DNA of 64,000 bases from Acidimicrobiaceae bacterium (GCA_025463285.1 JAOBWI010000003.1:66720-130719); one strand, 5' to 3'; counted from the first letter of the stretch, positions 19,014-27,501 are shown. Numbers and translations are program-made. The notes: generated from the sequence alone by a model not told the origin.

Positions 19014-19715
19014 GTGACGACCGCTCCGCAACCTAACTCCTACGTGGCCATCGTGGACGATGACGCGGCCATACGCTCGTCGCTCGGGCGAGCTTTGCGG
19101 ATGGAGAACTACGACGTCGAACTCTTTGAAGACGGATCGAGCGCACTCAAAGCCATTCAGCTGCGCGCCCCCGACGCCATCGTGCTCGATCTCCAACTCC
19201 CCGACGTCGACGGCCTCGAGGTCTGTCGGCGCATCCGACGTTCGGGCGACACCACTCCCATTTTGATGCTGACGGCGCGAAACGCGGTTAACGACCGCGT
19301 CGAAGGACTCGATGTCGGCGCCGACGACTATCTGGTGAAGCCCTTCGATCTAGCGGAGTTGTTGGCGCGACTGCGAGCCCTGCTTCGGCGCCACAACGTC
19401 GGCGACAGCGACGGCACGGTGCTGCGCTTTGAAGACCTGACGCTTAATCCCCAGACCCGAGAGGTCTATCGCGGTACGCGACTGGTGGAGCTCACCAAGA
19501 TTGAGTTTGACCTGTTGGAGCTGTTCTTGCATCACCCCCGTCAGGTTCTCACTCGCGATCAGATCCTGGACCTGGTCTGGGGCTACAACTTTGACTCGGG
19601 CACGAACTCCCTGGCCGTCTACATTGGCTACTTGCGTCGCAAACTCGAAGAAGATAACAAACCGCGACTCATTCAGACGGTGCGCGGAGTGGGTTACGCG
19701 CTGCGCACGACGTGA
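19014..19715 (+). CDS. OmpR-family response regulator, MprA/PrrA-like
   Basis: 233 residues from a GTG start. The receiver domain shows 'VAIVDDDAAIRSSL' (acidic pocket), phospho-acceptor Asp59 in 'AIVLDLQLPDVDG', 'MLTARNA' (Thr) and 'YLVKPFDLAELLARL' (Lys). The C-terminal winged helix begins near residue 135 and ends 'IGYLRRKLEEDNKPRLIQTVRGVGYALR', the OmpR DNA-recognition and wing pattern. The sensor kinase follows with a 4-bp overlap, so they form one operon. Target genes are not evident; the resemblance to MprA suggests an envelope-stress role. Confidence 0.93.
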   Translation: MTTAPQPNSYVAIVDDDAAIRSSLGRALRMENYDVELFEDGSSALKAIQLRAPDAIVLDLQLPDVDGLEVCRRIRRSGDTTPILMLTARNAVNDRVEGLDVGADDYLVKPFDLAELLARLRALLRRHNVGDSDGTVLRFEDLTLNPQTREVYRGTRLVELTKIEFDLLELFLHHPRQVLTRDQILDLVWGYNFDSGTNSLAVYIGYLRRKLEEDNKPRLIQTVRGVGYALRTT

Positions 19716-21070
19716 CCTTTCGCACCCGCGTCATCACCGCAACGGTGGCCGCGGCGGCGATCGCTGTCATCCTGGCCTGTTTCGCCTCGTACTTCACGAC
19801 CCGCACCGCCCTCTTTCACTCCGTTGATGAGTCCCTGATCCAAGCCTCCGAGCAGGCGCCCAACACGCACTACGACAACCGCGTGACCGGCTCCTACTCC
19901 GAGATCGTGCTACCGACCGGTTCGACGCTGCCGACCTCTGCTGTTCCTATTGACGCGGCGATCATGAACGTGGCCAAGGGAAAGAGCCCGCGCGTCATTC
20001 GTACCGTCGCCTTCGACGGACAGAGCTACCGCGAACTCATTACTCCCCTCCCCGCCAACTCGTTGGTGAGCTGTCCGACCGGTATCTGCCAGATCTCAAC
20101 GACGTCCGCGCAGCTCTTCATCGTGGACGTGACCGGCCAGGTGACCGAACTCAGCCACTTAGTGGCGACCCTCATGCTGGTGGCCGCCGGCGGCCTGTTG
20201 CTCGCACTCGTGCTCGGACTCTTCCTGGCGCGCCAGGCGCTGCACCCCTTAGAAGAGGTCACCAACGAAATTGAAACAGTGGCCATGACCAACGACCTGC
20301 AGTATCGCTTAACCGAGGGCGACGAAGATGAGTTGGGCCGCCTGCGACGGGTCTTTAACCGGCTTCTTCGTTCCGTCGAAAGTAGCCAGACCCTGCAACG
20401 CCAACTCGTGCTTGACGCCAGTCACGAACTGCGCACCCCGCTCACCTCGCTGCGCACGAACGCTCAGGTTCTCTCGCGTGGCGGCGAGTTCGACCCCGAC
20501 GATCTGCGCCAAATCACCGACGACATGATCACCCAAGTGGACGAACTGGCGGCTCTGGTGAGCGACTTAGGTGAGCTGGCGCGCGGCGAGCGCTCCGAAG
20601 GCGAGCTTGAGGTCCTGCGACTCGATGACTGCGTGGATGAGTGCGTAGAGACAGCGCGCACGTACGCGCGCCTGCGTGACATCACCATTGACGTGGACCT
20701 AGAGACCTCCGTGGTGCAAGCGCGACACGACCGCCTCAATCGGGCCATCTCGAACCTCTTAACCAACGCGGTGAAGTTCACCCCCGAGGGCGGTCAGATC
20801 ATGGTGCGTTCCTCCAACGCCACCGTCACGGTCGCAGACAGCGGCCCGGGAATCTCTAAGGAAGACCGCCAGTACGTCTTTGACCGTTTTTGGCGCTCAC
20901 CCTCAGCACGGTCCTTGCCCGGCTCGGGTCTCGGACTCTCGATCGTGGCCCAAGTGGTGGCCGAGTTACAAGGAACGGTGTCGGTGGATCGCGACCCACG
21001 CCTCGGCGGAGCGCGCTTCACGATCACCCTGCCGGAGTTCGTTCGGCCCGAGAAAACCTCCGAGGCTTAG
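19712..21070 (+). CDS. Membrane sensor histidine kinase, MprB-like
   Basis: 452 residues. Membrane helices at about 8-30 and 150-174 enclose an extracytoplasmic sensor domain with a Cys pair ('SCPTGICQI'). A HAMP linker (about 175-228) leads to the dimerisation/phosphoacceptor helix with His238 in 'LDASHELRTPLTSLRTN'. The ATPase domain has 'NLLTNAVKFTP' (N box), 'VADSGPGIS' (G1), 'VFDRFWRSPSAR' (F) and 'GSGLGLSIVAQVV' (G2). It should phosphorylate the response regulator encoded just upstream. Start is a GTG overlapping the regulator stop. Confidence 0.93.
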   Translation: MTFRTRVITATVAAAAIAVILACFASYFTTRTALFHSVDESLIQASEQAPNTHYDNRVTGSYSEIVLPTGSTLPTSAVPIDAAIMNVAKGKSPRVIRTVAFDGQSYRELITPLPANSLVSCPTGICQISTTSAQLFIVDVTGQVTELSHLVATLMLVAAGGLLLALVLGLFLARQALHPLEEVTNEIETVAMTNDLQYRLTEGDEDELGRLRRVFNRLLRSVESSQTLQRQLVLDASHELRTPLTSLRTNAQVLSRGGEFDPDDLRQITDDMITQVDELAALVSDLGELARGERSEGELEVLRLDDCVDECVETARTYARLRDITIDVDLETSVVQARHDRLNRAISNLLTNAVKFTPEGGQIMVRSSNATVTVADSGPGISKEDRQYVFDRFWRSPSARSLPGSGLGLSIVAQVVAELQGTVSVDRDPRLGGARFTITLPEFVRPEKTSEA

Positions 21071-21455
21071 TGGGACGTGGGGGCAAACGCGACGGCGCCG
21101 GAGTCGAGCCCCAACCGGTTTCCGACGGGATCGTCGACGTGGCAACGTCGAACGGCCGGAAGAGTGTTATCGGGACGCGCGTCACTGCGTGGAGCTCTCA
21201 TCGCGCAGTGATGCCGTCGTAGCAATCGATGACGAGAGCCGCGTGGGCCTTCATCGCCGGCACAATGAATCTGAAGTGGACACCGAGGCGCACGAGCGCC
21301 TCGTCGCGCTGGTACCAGCCAGCGCCCCGCGCGGCAAGAATCGGGGGGGGGGGGGGGGTTCGAGCGGCGTGAAAAGCTCCGACGTACGACTCGTCGCACC
21401 GATTTTTCGAACCCGGCGCAGTTGCGAACTGAAGGTGGTCGATTCGATAGGACGC
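21067..21455 (-). pseudogene. Decayed VOC-family (glyoxalase-like) gene
   Basis: Reading the minus strand from 21455, 'SYRIDHLQFATAPGSKNRCDESYVGAFHAAR..PPPPPILAARGAGWYQR', 'HFRFIVPAMKAHAALVID' is a clear VOC-fold half, but it hits a stop at 21198. The expected end, 'DNTLPAVRRCHVDDPVGNRLGL', continues in another frame to 21067, so at least one frameshift lies near 21200-21220. The codon at the expected start is GCG, seven bases after GGAGG, as if a GTG start had mutated. The 'PPPPP' is encoded by 16 consecutive C (16 G on the plus strand, 21343-21358), a slippage-prone tract. Confidence 0.75.
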
Positions 21456-21507
21456 GTGGTGGCCTCCAAAAGTGGGACATCGAAAACCTAGTAGTGTTCT
21501 ACGAGCC

Positions 21508-21609
21508 ATGGGATCACTAATTAAGAAGCGCCGCAAGCGCATGCGCAAGAAGAAGCACAAGAAGATGCTGAAGCGAACCCGCTTTCAGCGTCGCGCCGCC
21601 GGCAAATAG
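21508..21609 (+). CDS. Small ribosomal protein bS22 (AURKAIP1/COX24 domain)
   Basis: A 33-residue ORF absent from the track: 'MGSLIKKRRKRMRKKKHKK', then 'MLKRTRFQRRAAGK'. This is the actinobacterial COX24/AURKAIP1 peptide described as bS22 on mycobacterial ribosomes, which has the same 'MGSVIKKRRKRM.KKKH.KLL..TR.QRR' pattern. It sits alone between the VOC pseudogene and ispE. The upstream sequence has no strong ribosome-binding site, so initiation may be leaderless; this is inference. Confidence 0.93.
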   Translation: MGSLIKKRRKRMRKKKHKKMLKRTRFQRRAAGK

Positions 21610-21615
21610 GGTTCT

Positions 21616-22371
21616 TTACGCCTCACTCGGCGTCGTGAAGGTCTGGCGAAACTGAACTAACCCCTCGGGACCCATGACGTCCCAGGTCGACACGTCGCTT
21701 TCGAGGTGTCCTTCCACGAACAGCGTCGAGCCCGATCCAGCTAGATGCACCCGACCTCCCAACGTGGCTCGCAGCCAGTCCATCGTCTCGGCCAGGCGGG
21801 GCTCCGCCCGGCGAGCGGCCCTTTCTAGGTGGTTACGTCCGTCGGGGTGCTCTCCGCTCGCCGTCAACTCATCAAAAGCCTGGTAACACGCGGCCGTGTT
21901 CACCCCGAAACTCAAGAGAACGAGTGTGACCGCCCGGCGCTCATAGGGCAGGGGCGTCAACAACTCCCCGACCCCCTCAACCAGTGCCCGCCCGCCCATT
22001 TGGCAGAACGGCACGTCGCCACCGAGCGTGAGCGCCTGGTCGTTACTCACGCGACCGGCCCAGCGCAGCATCGCTCCGGCGTCGGCACTTCCGCCGCCCA
22101 GTCCTCCGCCGGGGGGGATGACTTTGTGTACGGTGACGCCGGCCCGACGCCCCACCAACGCCAGCGTGCGCGCCACCAGATTGCTGTCGTCCACCGGAAG
22201 TCCGGAGTAGGGGCCCTCCAGTCGCAGGTAGTCCCCGCCAGGGTCGATCTCCAGGCGATCGGCGACGTCGAGGGTCACCATCTCCGAGCGCAGCGTGTGC
22301 CAACCATTGTCGCGCCGACCCGTGACCTCCAAGAACCAGGTCAGCTTGGCCGGCGCCAGAACCTCGATCAT
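21616..22371 (-). CDS. ispE: 4-diphosphocytidyl-2-C-methyl-D-erythritol kinase
   Basis: 251 residues, somewhat shorter than the usual 280-310. GHMP kinase signatures: 'VLAPAKLTWFLEVTGRRDNGWHTLRSEM' with the active-site Lys, 'IPPGGGLGGGSADAGAMLRW' (ATP-binding P-loop-like glycine motif), and 'VHLAGSGSTLFVEG' near the end. It phosphorylates CDP-ME in the MEP isoprenoid pathway. The start overlaps the rsmA stop by 4 bp, matching the actinobacterial rsmA-ispE pair. Confidence 0.93.
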   Translation of the reverse strand: MIEVLAPAKLTWFLEVTGRRDNGWHTLRSEMVTLDVADRLEIDPGGDYLRLEGPYSGLPVDDSNLVARTLALVGRRAGVTVHKVIPPGGGLGGGSADAGAMLRWAGRVSNDQALTLGGDVPFCQMGGRALVEGVGELLTPLPYERRAVTLVLLSFGVNTAACYQAFDELTASGEHPDGRNHLERAARRAEPRLAETMDWLRATLGGRVHLAGSGSTLFVEGHLESDVSTWDVMGPEGLVQFRQTFTTPSEA

Positions 22372-23186
22372 CGCGCCACCGCCAACGCCGCGAACTCTTC
22401 TAGCGTGAGCTCCTCTGGTCGACGGGTCCCCAGCACGCCCGAGCGTTCAAAGACTCCCTCGCTGGCCCACGGAGCTAAGGACCGTCGCAGCATCTTGCGA
22501 CGTTGACCAAAGGCCAGGCGAATCATGGCGAAGAGGTCCTCCTCGCTCACTAGGTCAGGGTCAACTCTCACCCGCTCGCGACGAACCAGTGAGACCAAGA
22601 CCGACTCCACCTTGGGTTTTGGTAGAAAAACCGACGGCGGGACCTTCCCCACGACCTTGGCGTCGGCGAAGTACTGCACGCGTAAGGAGACCGCGCCGTA
22701 CGCCTCGTCACCGGCGTGAGCCGCGAGCCGCTCCCCCGCTTCTTTTTGCACCATCACCAACATGCGCGTAATAAGAGGCTCGCCCTCTAAGAGGTGCAGC
22801 ACTAGGGGCGTCGCGACGTTGTAGGGCAAGTTCGCCACCACGACGCTGGGGTGGCCCTCAAGGATGGACGCGTAGTCCGCCTCGAGAGCGTCGGCGTGAT
22901 GAAGGACCACGCCCGTGCCCTCGAGGACCTTGTGCAGCGGCTTGATGAGATAGCGATCGTACTCGAGGGCGATGACGCGGGCCCCGGTCTCGGCGAGGGC
23001 CAAGGTCAGCGAGCCGAGGCCGGCACCGATCTCTACTACCTGGTCACCCGCGCCGACGTCGGCCAGACGGGCGATGCGGCGCACGGTATTGGGATCCACC
23101 ACGAAGTTCTGTCCCAGCGCGCGCGAGGGGGTGAGTCCGTGATCTTTTAGGAGCGCAACGACGTGGCTACGGGTGTGGGTCACCAC
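22368..23186 (-). CDS. rsmA: 16S rRNA (adenine1518/1519-N6) dimethyltransferase
   Basis: 272 residues. Signatures: 'LGQNFVVDPNTVRRIA', 'VVEIGAGLGSLTLALAETGARVIALEYD' (SAM binding) and the catalytic 'NLPYNVATPLVLHLL' with 'VQKEAGERL'. The enzyme dimethylates two adjacent adenines in helix 45 of 16S rRNA; loss gives kasugamycin resistance. It overlaps the 3' end of the PASTA/RlpA-like gene by 7 bp and the ispE start by 4 bp. Confidence 0.96.
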   Translation of the reverse strand: MVTHTRSHVVALLKDHGLTPSRALGQNFVVDPNTVRRIARLADVGAGDQVVEIGAGLGSLTLALAETGARVIALEYDRYLIKPLHKVLEGTGVVLHHADALEADYASILEGHPSVVVANLPYNVATPLVLHLLEGEPLITRMLVMVQKEAGERLAAHAGDEAYGAVSLRVQYFADAKVVGKVPPSVFLPKPKVESVLVSLVRRERVRVDPDLVSEEDLFAMIRLAFGQRRKMLRRSLAPWASEGVFERSGVLGTRRPEELTLEEFAALAVAR

Positions 23187-24088
23187 GTAACTTTGACACT
23201 GATCACGCCCCTCCAGAGGGGAGCCAGTTGGACGAACTGGGACTCAGAGAGATCGACCACCCGATTGCCGCCGGCGGGCTCGCGATCAGAGACAACGCAG
23301 GTGATGGCCTTGCCGGTCGACAGGTCGCGAATGGTGATCGTGGTGCCCTTAGGTAAGTACCAGGTGGCGCAACGCCCGGGTACGTAGTGGTACCAGGTAG
23401 CGACACCGATCTTAAAGCCCGTGCCGTTGACCACCCCGCCCGCCGCGACAGCGGGCGGGGTGGCCACGGGAGCGACGGTCTTGATGGGAGCGGGCCGGCT
23501 CATGGCGACCCGTACCGTGATACGCGCGTGCCAAGCCACCTTGGTGCCCGGGGCGACCGACTGGGCCAGAACGACCCTCCAGGCTCCATTCGTACTTCCT
23601 GGTCCCACGGGGTCGAAGTAGAGCTGGGCCCGGTGCATGGCCAGGAGGGCCTCGGCGTGGGTGAGGTCAATGAGTCGCGGCACTGCTCGCGGAGCGCGGG
23701 GATTGACGTTGGTGACCGTGAGGGTCGCCTCGCCGTGCCACTTGATCTCGACGCCGGGCCGGGGTGACTGAGCCGTGACGTCGAACCATCGATCGACGTT
23801 GCTGCCCGGTCCTTTGGTGACGAAGTAGAGGCCGTTGTTGCGCATGATGCGATACACGTCGACACGACCGCGCCCAATGAGGTCGGGCATGCGAACCGGT
23901 GCGCGCCGGCCCGCGGCGCCGACTGTGTTGGGCGTGAGCAGCACCAACGAGGTGGCCAATACGGCCAGCGTGGTACGAAGTAACCGCGGGCCGCAGAGCC
24001 CGCGTCGTGTTGTACTCAGATACCCGTCCTCCGCCAGGACCGCGCGATTATCCAGAAACTCGCCTCCCCACGCTAGAAGAGGGCGCAC
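23180..24088 (-). CDS. Secreted PASTA plus RlpA-like (double-psi beta-barrel) protein at the RpfB/YabE locus
   Basis: 302 residues in the track form. A signal peptide ends near 'LTPNTVGAAG'. Two PASTA-like repeats follow ('VRMPDLIGRGRVDVYRIMRNNGLYF', 'RAVPRLIDLTHAEALLAMHRAQLYF'), then a linker, then a double-psi beta-barrel: 'KIGVATWYHYVPGRCATWYLPKGTTITIRD', 'CVVSDREPAGGNRVVDLS'. The catalytic-type Asp/His layout is RlpA/expansin-like, so peptidoglycan binding or cleavage is likely. Its position between tatD and rsmA is that of RpfB in actinobacteria and YabE in Bacillus. The GTG start lacks a ribosome-binding site; a CTG codon (in 'GYLSTT') seven bases after GGAGGA is an alternative start. 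Confidence 0.8.
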   Translation of the reverse strand: MRPLLAWGGEFLDNRAVLAEDGYLSTTRRGLCGPRLLRTTLAVLATSLVLLTPNTVGAAGRRAPVRMPDLIGRGRVDVYRIMRNNGLYFVTKGPGSNVDRWFDVTAQSPRPGVEIKWHGEATLTVTNVNPRAPRAVPRLIDLTHAEALLAMHRAQLYFDPVGPGSTNGAWRVVLAQSVAPGTKVAWHARITVRVAMSRPAPIKTVAPVATPPAVAAGGVVNGTGFKIGVATWYHYVPGRCATWYLPKGTTITIRDLSTGKAITCVVSDREPAGGNRVVDLSESQFVQLAPLWRGVISVKVTW

Positions 24089-24136
24089 TGGTCGGCAACT
24101 CAGGACACAAAGTCCGGAAAATACGGGGTTTTGGGC

Positions 24137-24931
24137 TCAGTCGGCGGGCAGCCTGAAGAGTCGCGCCGAGTTGCTCGACGTTGCCTCACGAAGGGCCGAG
24201 GGGTCCTCGTCGCGCAGTGCGGCCACAAACTCCCCCACCAGAGACACGTAGGCCGGCTCATTCTTCTGGCCGCGGTACGGCGCGGGGGCGAGAAACGGAC
24301 TATCCGTTTCGACGTGGAGACGATCGAGTGGAACGAGTCGAGTCGCCTCGCGCAACAGTTCCGCATTCTTGAAGGTCACGATTCCCGAGAGGGAGATATC
24401 GCAACCCAGTGCCAAACAGCCTTCGGCCTCGTCGGGAGTTCCGGTGAAGCAGTGGATCACCGTGCGCGCCGGCACGCCGTCGCTCGCGAAGATGGCAAAG
24501 AGGTCGTCGAAGGCGTCGCGCGCGTGCACCACCAGAGTCAGATCGAGCTCGTGGGCCAAGGCGATCTGGGCGGAAAACGTCCGCCGTTGCGTCTCGCGCG
24601 GGGAGTGTTCGTAGAAATAATCAAGACCGCACTCCCCGATGCCCACCAGGCGAGGGTGGCCGGATCGTGCCAGTTGAGCGATGGGACCTAAGTCGTCTTT
24701 GGCGTCATGGGGGTGAAGGCCCACCGTGGCGAAGATCTCGACCGGACTGGTCAAGTGGGTAATTTCTAGGGCTTCAGCGGAACTGTCGGCTCCGGTACCG
24801 ATGACAACTACCCGATCGACGCCCGCGTCGTAGGCCCGTTCGAGGGTGGCGACGACCTCGTCGTGAGCGTGGGCTGGGGCGTCGAAAAACTCGCCCTGAA
24901 GGTGACAGTGCGCATCGGTCCAACCCTTCAT
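24137..24931 (-). CDS. tatD: TatD-family metal-dependent deoxyribonuclease
   Basis: ATG 24931 overlaps the metG stop (ATGA) and begins 'KGWTDAHCHLQGEF', the usual TatD start, so the 24 extra residues in the track are dropped; this gives 264 residues. Metal ligands are visible in 'DAHCHL', 'GIGECGLDYF', 'LVVHARDAF', 'VIHCFTG' and 'LHVETDSPFLAP'. These TIM-barrel enzymes remove nucleotides from DNA 3' ends. Context metG-tatD-(RpfB position)-rsmA is conserved in actinobacteria. Confidence 0.93.
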   Translation of the reverse strand: MKGWTDAHCHLQGEFFDAPAHAHDEVVATLERAYDAGVDRVVVIGTGADSSAEALEITHLTSPVEIFATVGLHPHDAKDDLGPIAQLARSGHPRLVGIGECGLDYFYEHSPRETQRRTFSAQIALAHELDLTLVVHARDAFDDLFAIFASDGVPARTVIHCFTGTPDEAEGCLALGCDISLSGIVTFKNAELLREATRLVPLDRLHVETDSPFLAPAPYRGQKNEPAYVSLVGEFVAALRDEDPSALREATSSNSARLFRLPAD

Positions 24932-26460
24932 TGCTCGCTCTGAATTCGTGGAAAGAGGGAGTCCCCTTTCGTCACGTGGCGACCTCGCGGATACTGCCCC
25001 CACGTCACGGCCGTCGTAAAGGGCACCGCGCTCGGCGAGGCGTCCAGGCCGAGGCGTCGCCAGATCTCCTCAGCCACCCCCGGCATGGCGGGCGAGATCA
25101 GGATCGCTACCAGACGAATCGCCTCGAGCGCGTCGCCCATGACGGCCTCGAGCGCATCACCCGGCTCCATCTTCCAGGGCGCGTGCGTCTCTAAGTACGC
25201 GTTGGTGGCGCCGATTAGTTCCCAGGTCGCCTCTAAAGCTCGTTGCGGCGCGAAGCGCTCCCACGCCCGCGCCGCGTCGGCCGTGACAGCGTCAGCCACC
25301 TCGCGCAGCGACGAGTCGCTGCGCGGCGCGGGGCCGACGCCGGCGCACTTCGACGTCACGACCGCGGCCACGCGGGCCACCAGGTTGCCCAAGTTGTTGG
25401 CCAAGTCGGTGTTGTAGCGCGCGGCGATGCCTTCGAGAGAGAACTCACCGTCGTTGCCGAGGGCCGTGTCACGTAACAGGTAGTACCGCAGGGGATCGAC
25501 ACCGAACTCCTGGGAGAGGGCGATGGGCTCAATGTCGGTGATCTTCACCGCCCCTTCGGCCGCCATGGTCTTGCCGAGCTTCTCTCCCCCGATCAGCAGC
25601 CATCCGTTCACGTGAACGTGATGCACCGGGTCGAGTCCGGCGGCCATGCACATGGCGGGCCACCAGACCGTGTGAAACCGGAGAATCTCCTTGCCGATCA
25701 AGTGGTTCGACCAGGGCCACCAGTACTCGACCTCGTCGTCGTCACGTCCATACCCGATGGCCGACAGGTAGTTGATGAGCGCGTCGTACCACACGTAAAA
25801 GACGTGACGCTCGTCCCAGGGCACGGGTACCCCCCAGGAAATCGACGTACGGGTGATAGAGATGTCGCGCAGTCCGCCTTTGATAAAGGAGAGGGCCTCG
25901 TTGTACTTGGTGTCCGGCGTCACGAAGCCCGGGTGGGCTTCGAAGTAGTCGAGTAGGCGGTCCTGGAAAGCGCTCAGACGAAAGAACCAGTTCTCTTCTT
26001 CCATCTGCGTTAAGACGCTGTGGTGAATCGGACAGCGACCGTCGTCGCTCGCTTCGAGCGTGTAGTAGTCCTCGCAGCTCACGCAGTAGAGACCCTTATA
26101 TACGTCTTTGTAGATGTAACCGTTGTCGTAGATGGTGGAGAGGAACTTTTGCACCGTCTCGTAGTGGCGGGGTTCGGTGGTACGGATGAAGTCGTCGTAG
26201 CTGATATTCAGTACGTCCCAGGCCAGACGAAAGCGCTCGGAGGTTCGATCGGTCCACTCTTTGGGCGAGACGCCGTTCTTGGCCGCCGCGTCAGCCATCT
26301 TCTGTCCGTGCTCGTCGGTCCCGGTCAGGAATTTGACGTCGTCGCCGGCCAAGCGGTGCCAGCGGGCTAAAGCGTCCGCGTTCACCGTGGTGTAGGCCGA
26401 ACCCACGTGAGGCGCATCGTTGACGTAGTAGATGGGAGTCGTGAGATAGAAGCGGCTCAT
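24928..26460 (-). CDS. metG: Methionyl-tRNA synthetase with altered signature motifs
   Basis: ATG 26460 starts 'SRFYLTTPIYYVNDAPHVGSAYTTVNADALARWHRL', giving 510 residues, the short form without a C-terminal tRNA-binding domain. 'FLTGTDEHGQK', 'SISRTSISWGVPVP' type sequence (here 'ISITRTSISWGVPVPWD') and 'YVWYDALINYLSAIGY' fit MetRS. Two class-I motifs deviate: HIGH is HVGS, and KMSKS is KLGKT ('GGEKLGKTMAAEG'). The rest is well conserved, so the enzyme is probably functional. It charges tRNA-Met. tatD follows with overlap. Confidence 0.93.
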   Translation of the reverse strand: MSRFYLTTPIYYVNDAPHVGSAYTTVNADALARWHRLAGDDVKFLTGTDEHGQKMADAAAKNGVSPKEWTDRTSERFRLAWDVLNISYDDFIRTTEPRHYETVQKFLSTIYDNGYIYKDVYKGLYCVSCEDYYTLEASDDGRCPIHHSVLTQMEEENWFFRLSAFQDRLLDYFEAHPGFVTPDTKYNEALSFIKGGLRDISITRTSISWGVPVPWDERHVFYVWYDALINYLSAIGYGRDDDEVEYWWPWSNHLIGKEILRFHTVWWPAMCMAAGLDPVHHVHVNGWLLIGGEKLGKTMAAEGAVKITDIEPIALSQEFGVDPLRYYLLRDTALGNDGEFSLEGIAARYNTDLANNLGNLVARVAAVVTSKCAGVGPAPRSDSSLREVADAVTADAARAWERFAPQRALEATWELIGATNAYLETHAPWKMEPGDALEAVMGDALEAIRLVAILISPAMPGVAEEIWRRLGLDASPSAVPFTTAVTWGQYPRGRHVTKGDSLFPRIQSEQ

Positions 26461-26488
26461 CTGATCAGGATAGTAAGTGGGGACCCCT

Positions 26489-27337
26489 TTATTTTCGGGC
26501 GTCGAGCGCGAGTTGGTACACGTCGCGACGTGAAACTCCCAACGTCTCGGCCACGTACTCGACCGCGTCGCGCGTGCTGGCCCCGTCGTTCCACTGCTCG
26601 TGGAGCGCCGCCACCACCGTGTTGTCATCCACCTGTCCGTCGAAACTCTTTCCCTCGAGCACCACGACGATCTCGCCGACGACCTCTCGCGCGGCGAAGA
26701 TCGACGCCACCTCGTAAAGCGTGCCGCGCACCAACTCTTCGTGCAGTTTCGTCAGTTCTCGCGCTACCACCACCCGACGCTCGGGAAAGAGCGCCGCGAG
26801 CTCCTGGAGCACCGACGCGACGCGTTGAGGCGACTCGTAGAAGACAATGGTTCGCTCTTCCTTCGCCCACTGTTCGTAGCGGCGCCGACGCTCGCCCGAC
26901 TTTCGGGGCAAAAAGCCGTCCATGACAAACCGTTCGCTGGCCAGCCCGCTGATCGAGAGGGCGGCGATGACGGCCGAGGGACCCGGGGCGGTGGTGACCG
27001 TGAGGCCGGCGGCGAGAACGGCCGCCACCGCCCGCCCCCCCGGATCCGAGATGCCAGGGGTCCCGGCGTCGCTGATCAGCACGACCAACTCGCCCGCGCG
27101 CACGCGCGCGACGATCTGCTCGCTTTGGGCCGCCTCGTTATGCTCGTGCAGCGAGTGCAGTCGTCGGCCCGTCGCTACATCGTTCGCGCTAAACAGGACC
27201 CGCGAGTGGCGGGTGTCTTCGCAGTAAATTACGTCGGCCTCGCGAAAGAGCTCGAGGGCTCGACGAGAGAGATCGCCCAAGTTTCCAAGAGGTGTCGCGA
27301 CGAGCACCAACTGACCGACCGTCTTCGTCTCTTCCAC
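26489..27337 (-). CDS. rsmI: 16S rRNA (cytidine1402-2'-O)-methyltransferase
   Basis: 282 residues. 'LVLVATPLGNLGDLSRRALELFREADVIYCEDTRHS' and 'VVLISDAGTPGISDPG' are the RsmI signatures of the tetrapyrrole-methylase fold; 'MDGFLPRK', 'FYESPQRV' and 'VVARELTKLHEE' follow. It methylates the ribose of C1402 in 16S rRNA. The last 50 residues hold the extra C-terminal domain ('VSRRDVYQLALDARK'). It is divergent from the bL37 gene with about 50 bases between starts. Confidence 0.95.
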   Translation of the reverse strand: MEETKTVGQLVLVATPLGNLGDLSRRALELFREADVIYCEDTRHSRVLFSANDVATGRRLHSLHEHNEAAQSEQIVARVRAGELVVLISDAGTPGISDPGGRAVAAVLAAGLTVTTAPGPSAVIAALSISGLASERFVMDGFLPRKSGERRRRYEQWAKEERTIVFYESPQRVASVLQELAALFPERRVVVARELTKLHEELVRGTLYEVASIFAAREVVGEIVVVLEGKSFDGQVDDNTVVAALHEQWNDGASTRDAVEYVAETLGVSRRDVYQLALDARK

Positions 27338-27387
27338 TGTTTCCTCGTTTGGCTAACGACACGCTCTACCCACTAACATTGTCACCT

Positions 27388-27471
27388 ATGTCAAAGCGGA
27401 CCGTGAAGCGCAAATTACGCGCCAAGAAGAAGGCCAACCACGGCAAGAAGCCGAACTGCGGTCGGGGCTAA
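27388..27471 (+). CDS. Large ribosomal protein bL37
   Basis: A 27-residue ORF not in the track: 'MSKRTVKRKLRAKKKANHGK', then 'KPNCGRG'. It matches the pattern of mycobacterial bL37 ('..KRGRK.R...K..ANHGKRPN'), a small rRNA-bound peptide of the 50S subunit. The gene stands alone between rsmI and the iron transporter. A short CCCC-TC-GGGG hairpin followed by a pyrimidine-rich run (27481-27500) may help end its transcript. Confidence 0.9.
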   Translation: MSKRTVKRKLRAKKKANHGKKPNCGRG

Positions 27472-27501
27472 CCCTTCTGGCCCCTCGGGGTATCTCTTTT
27501 C

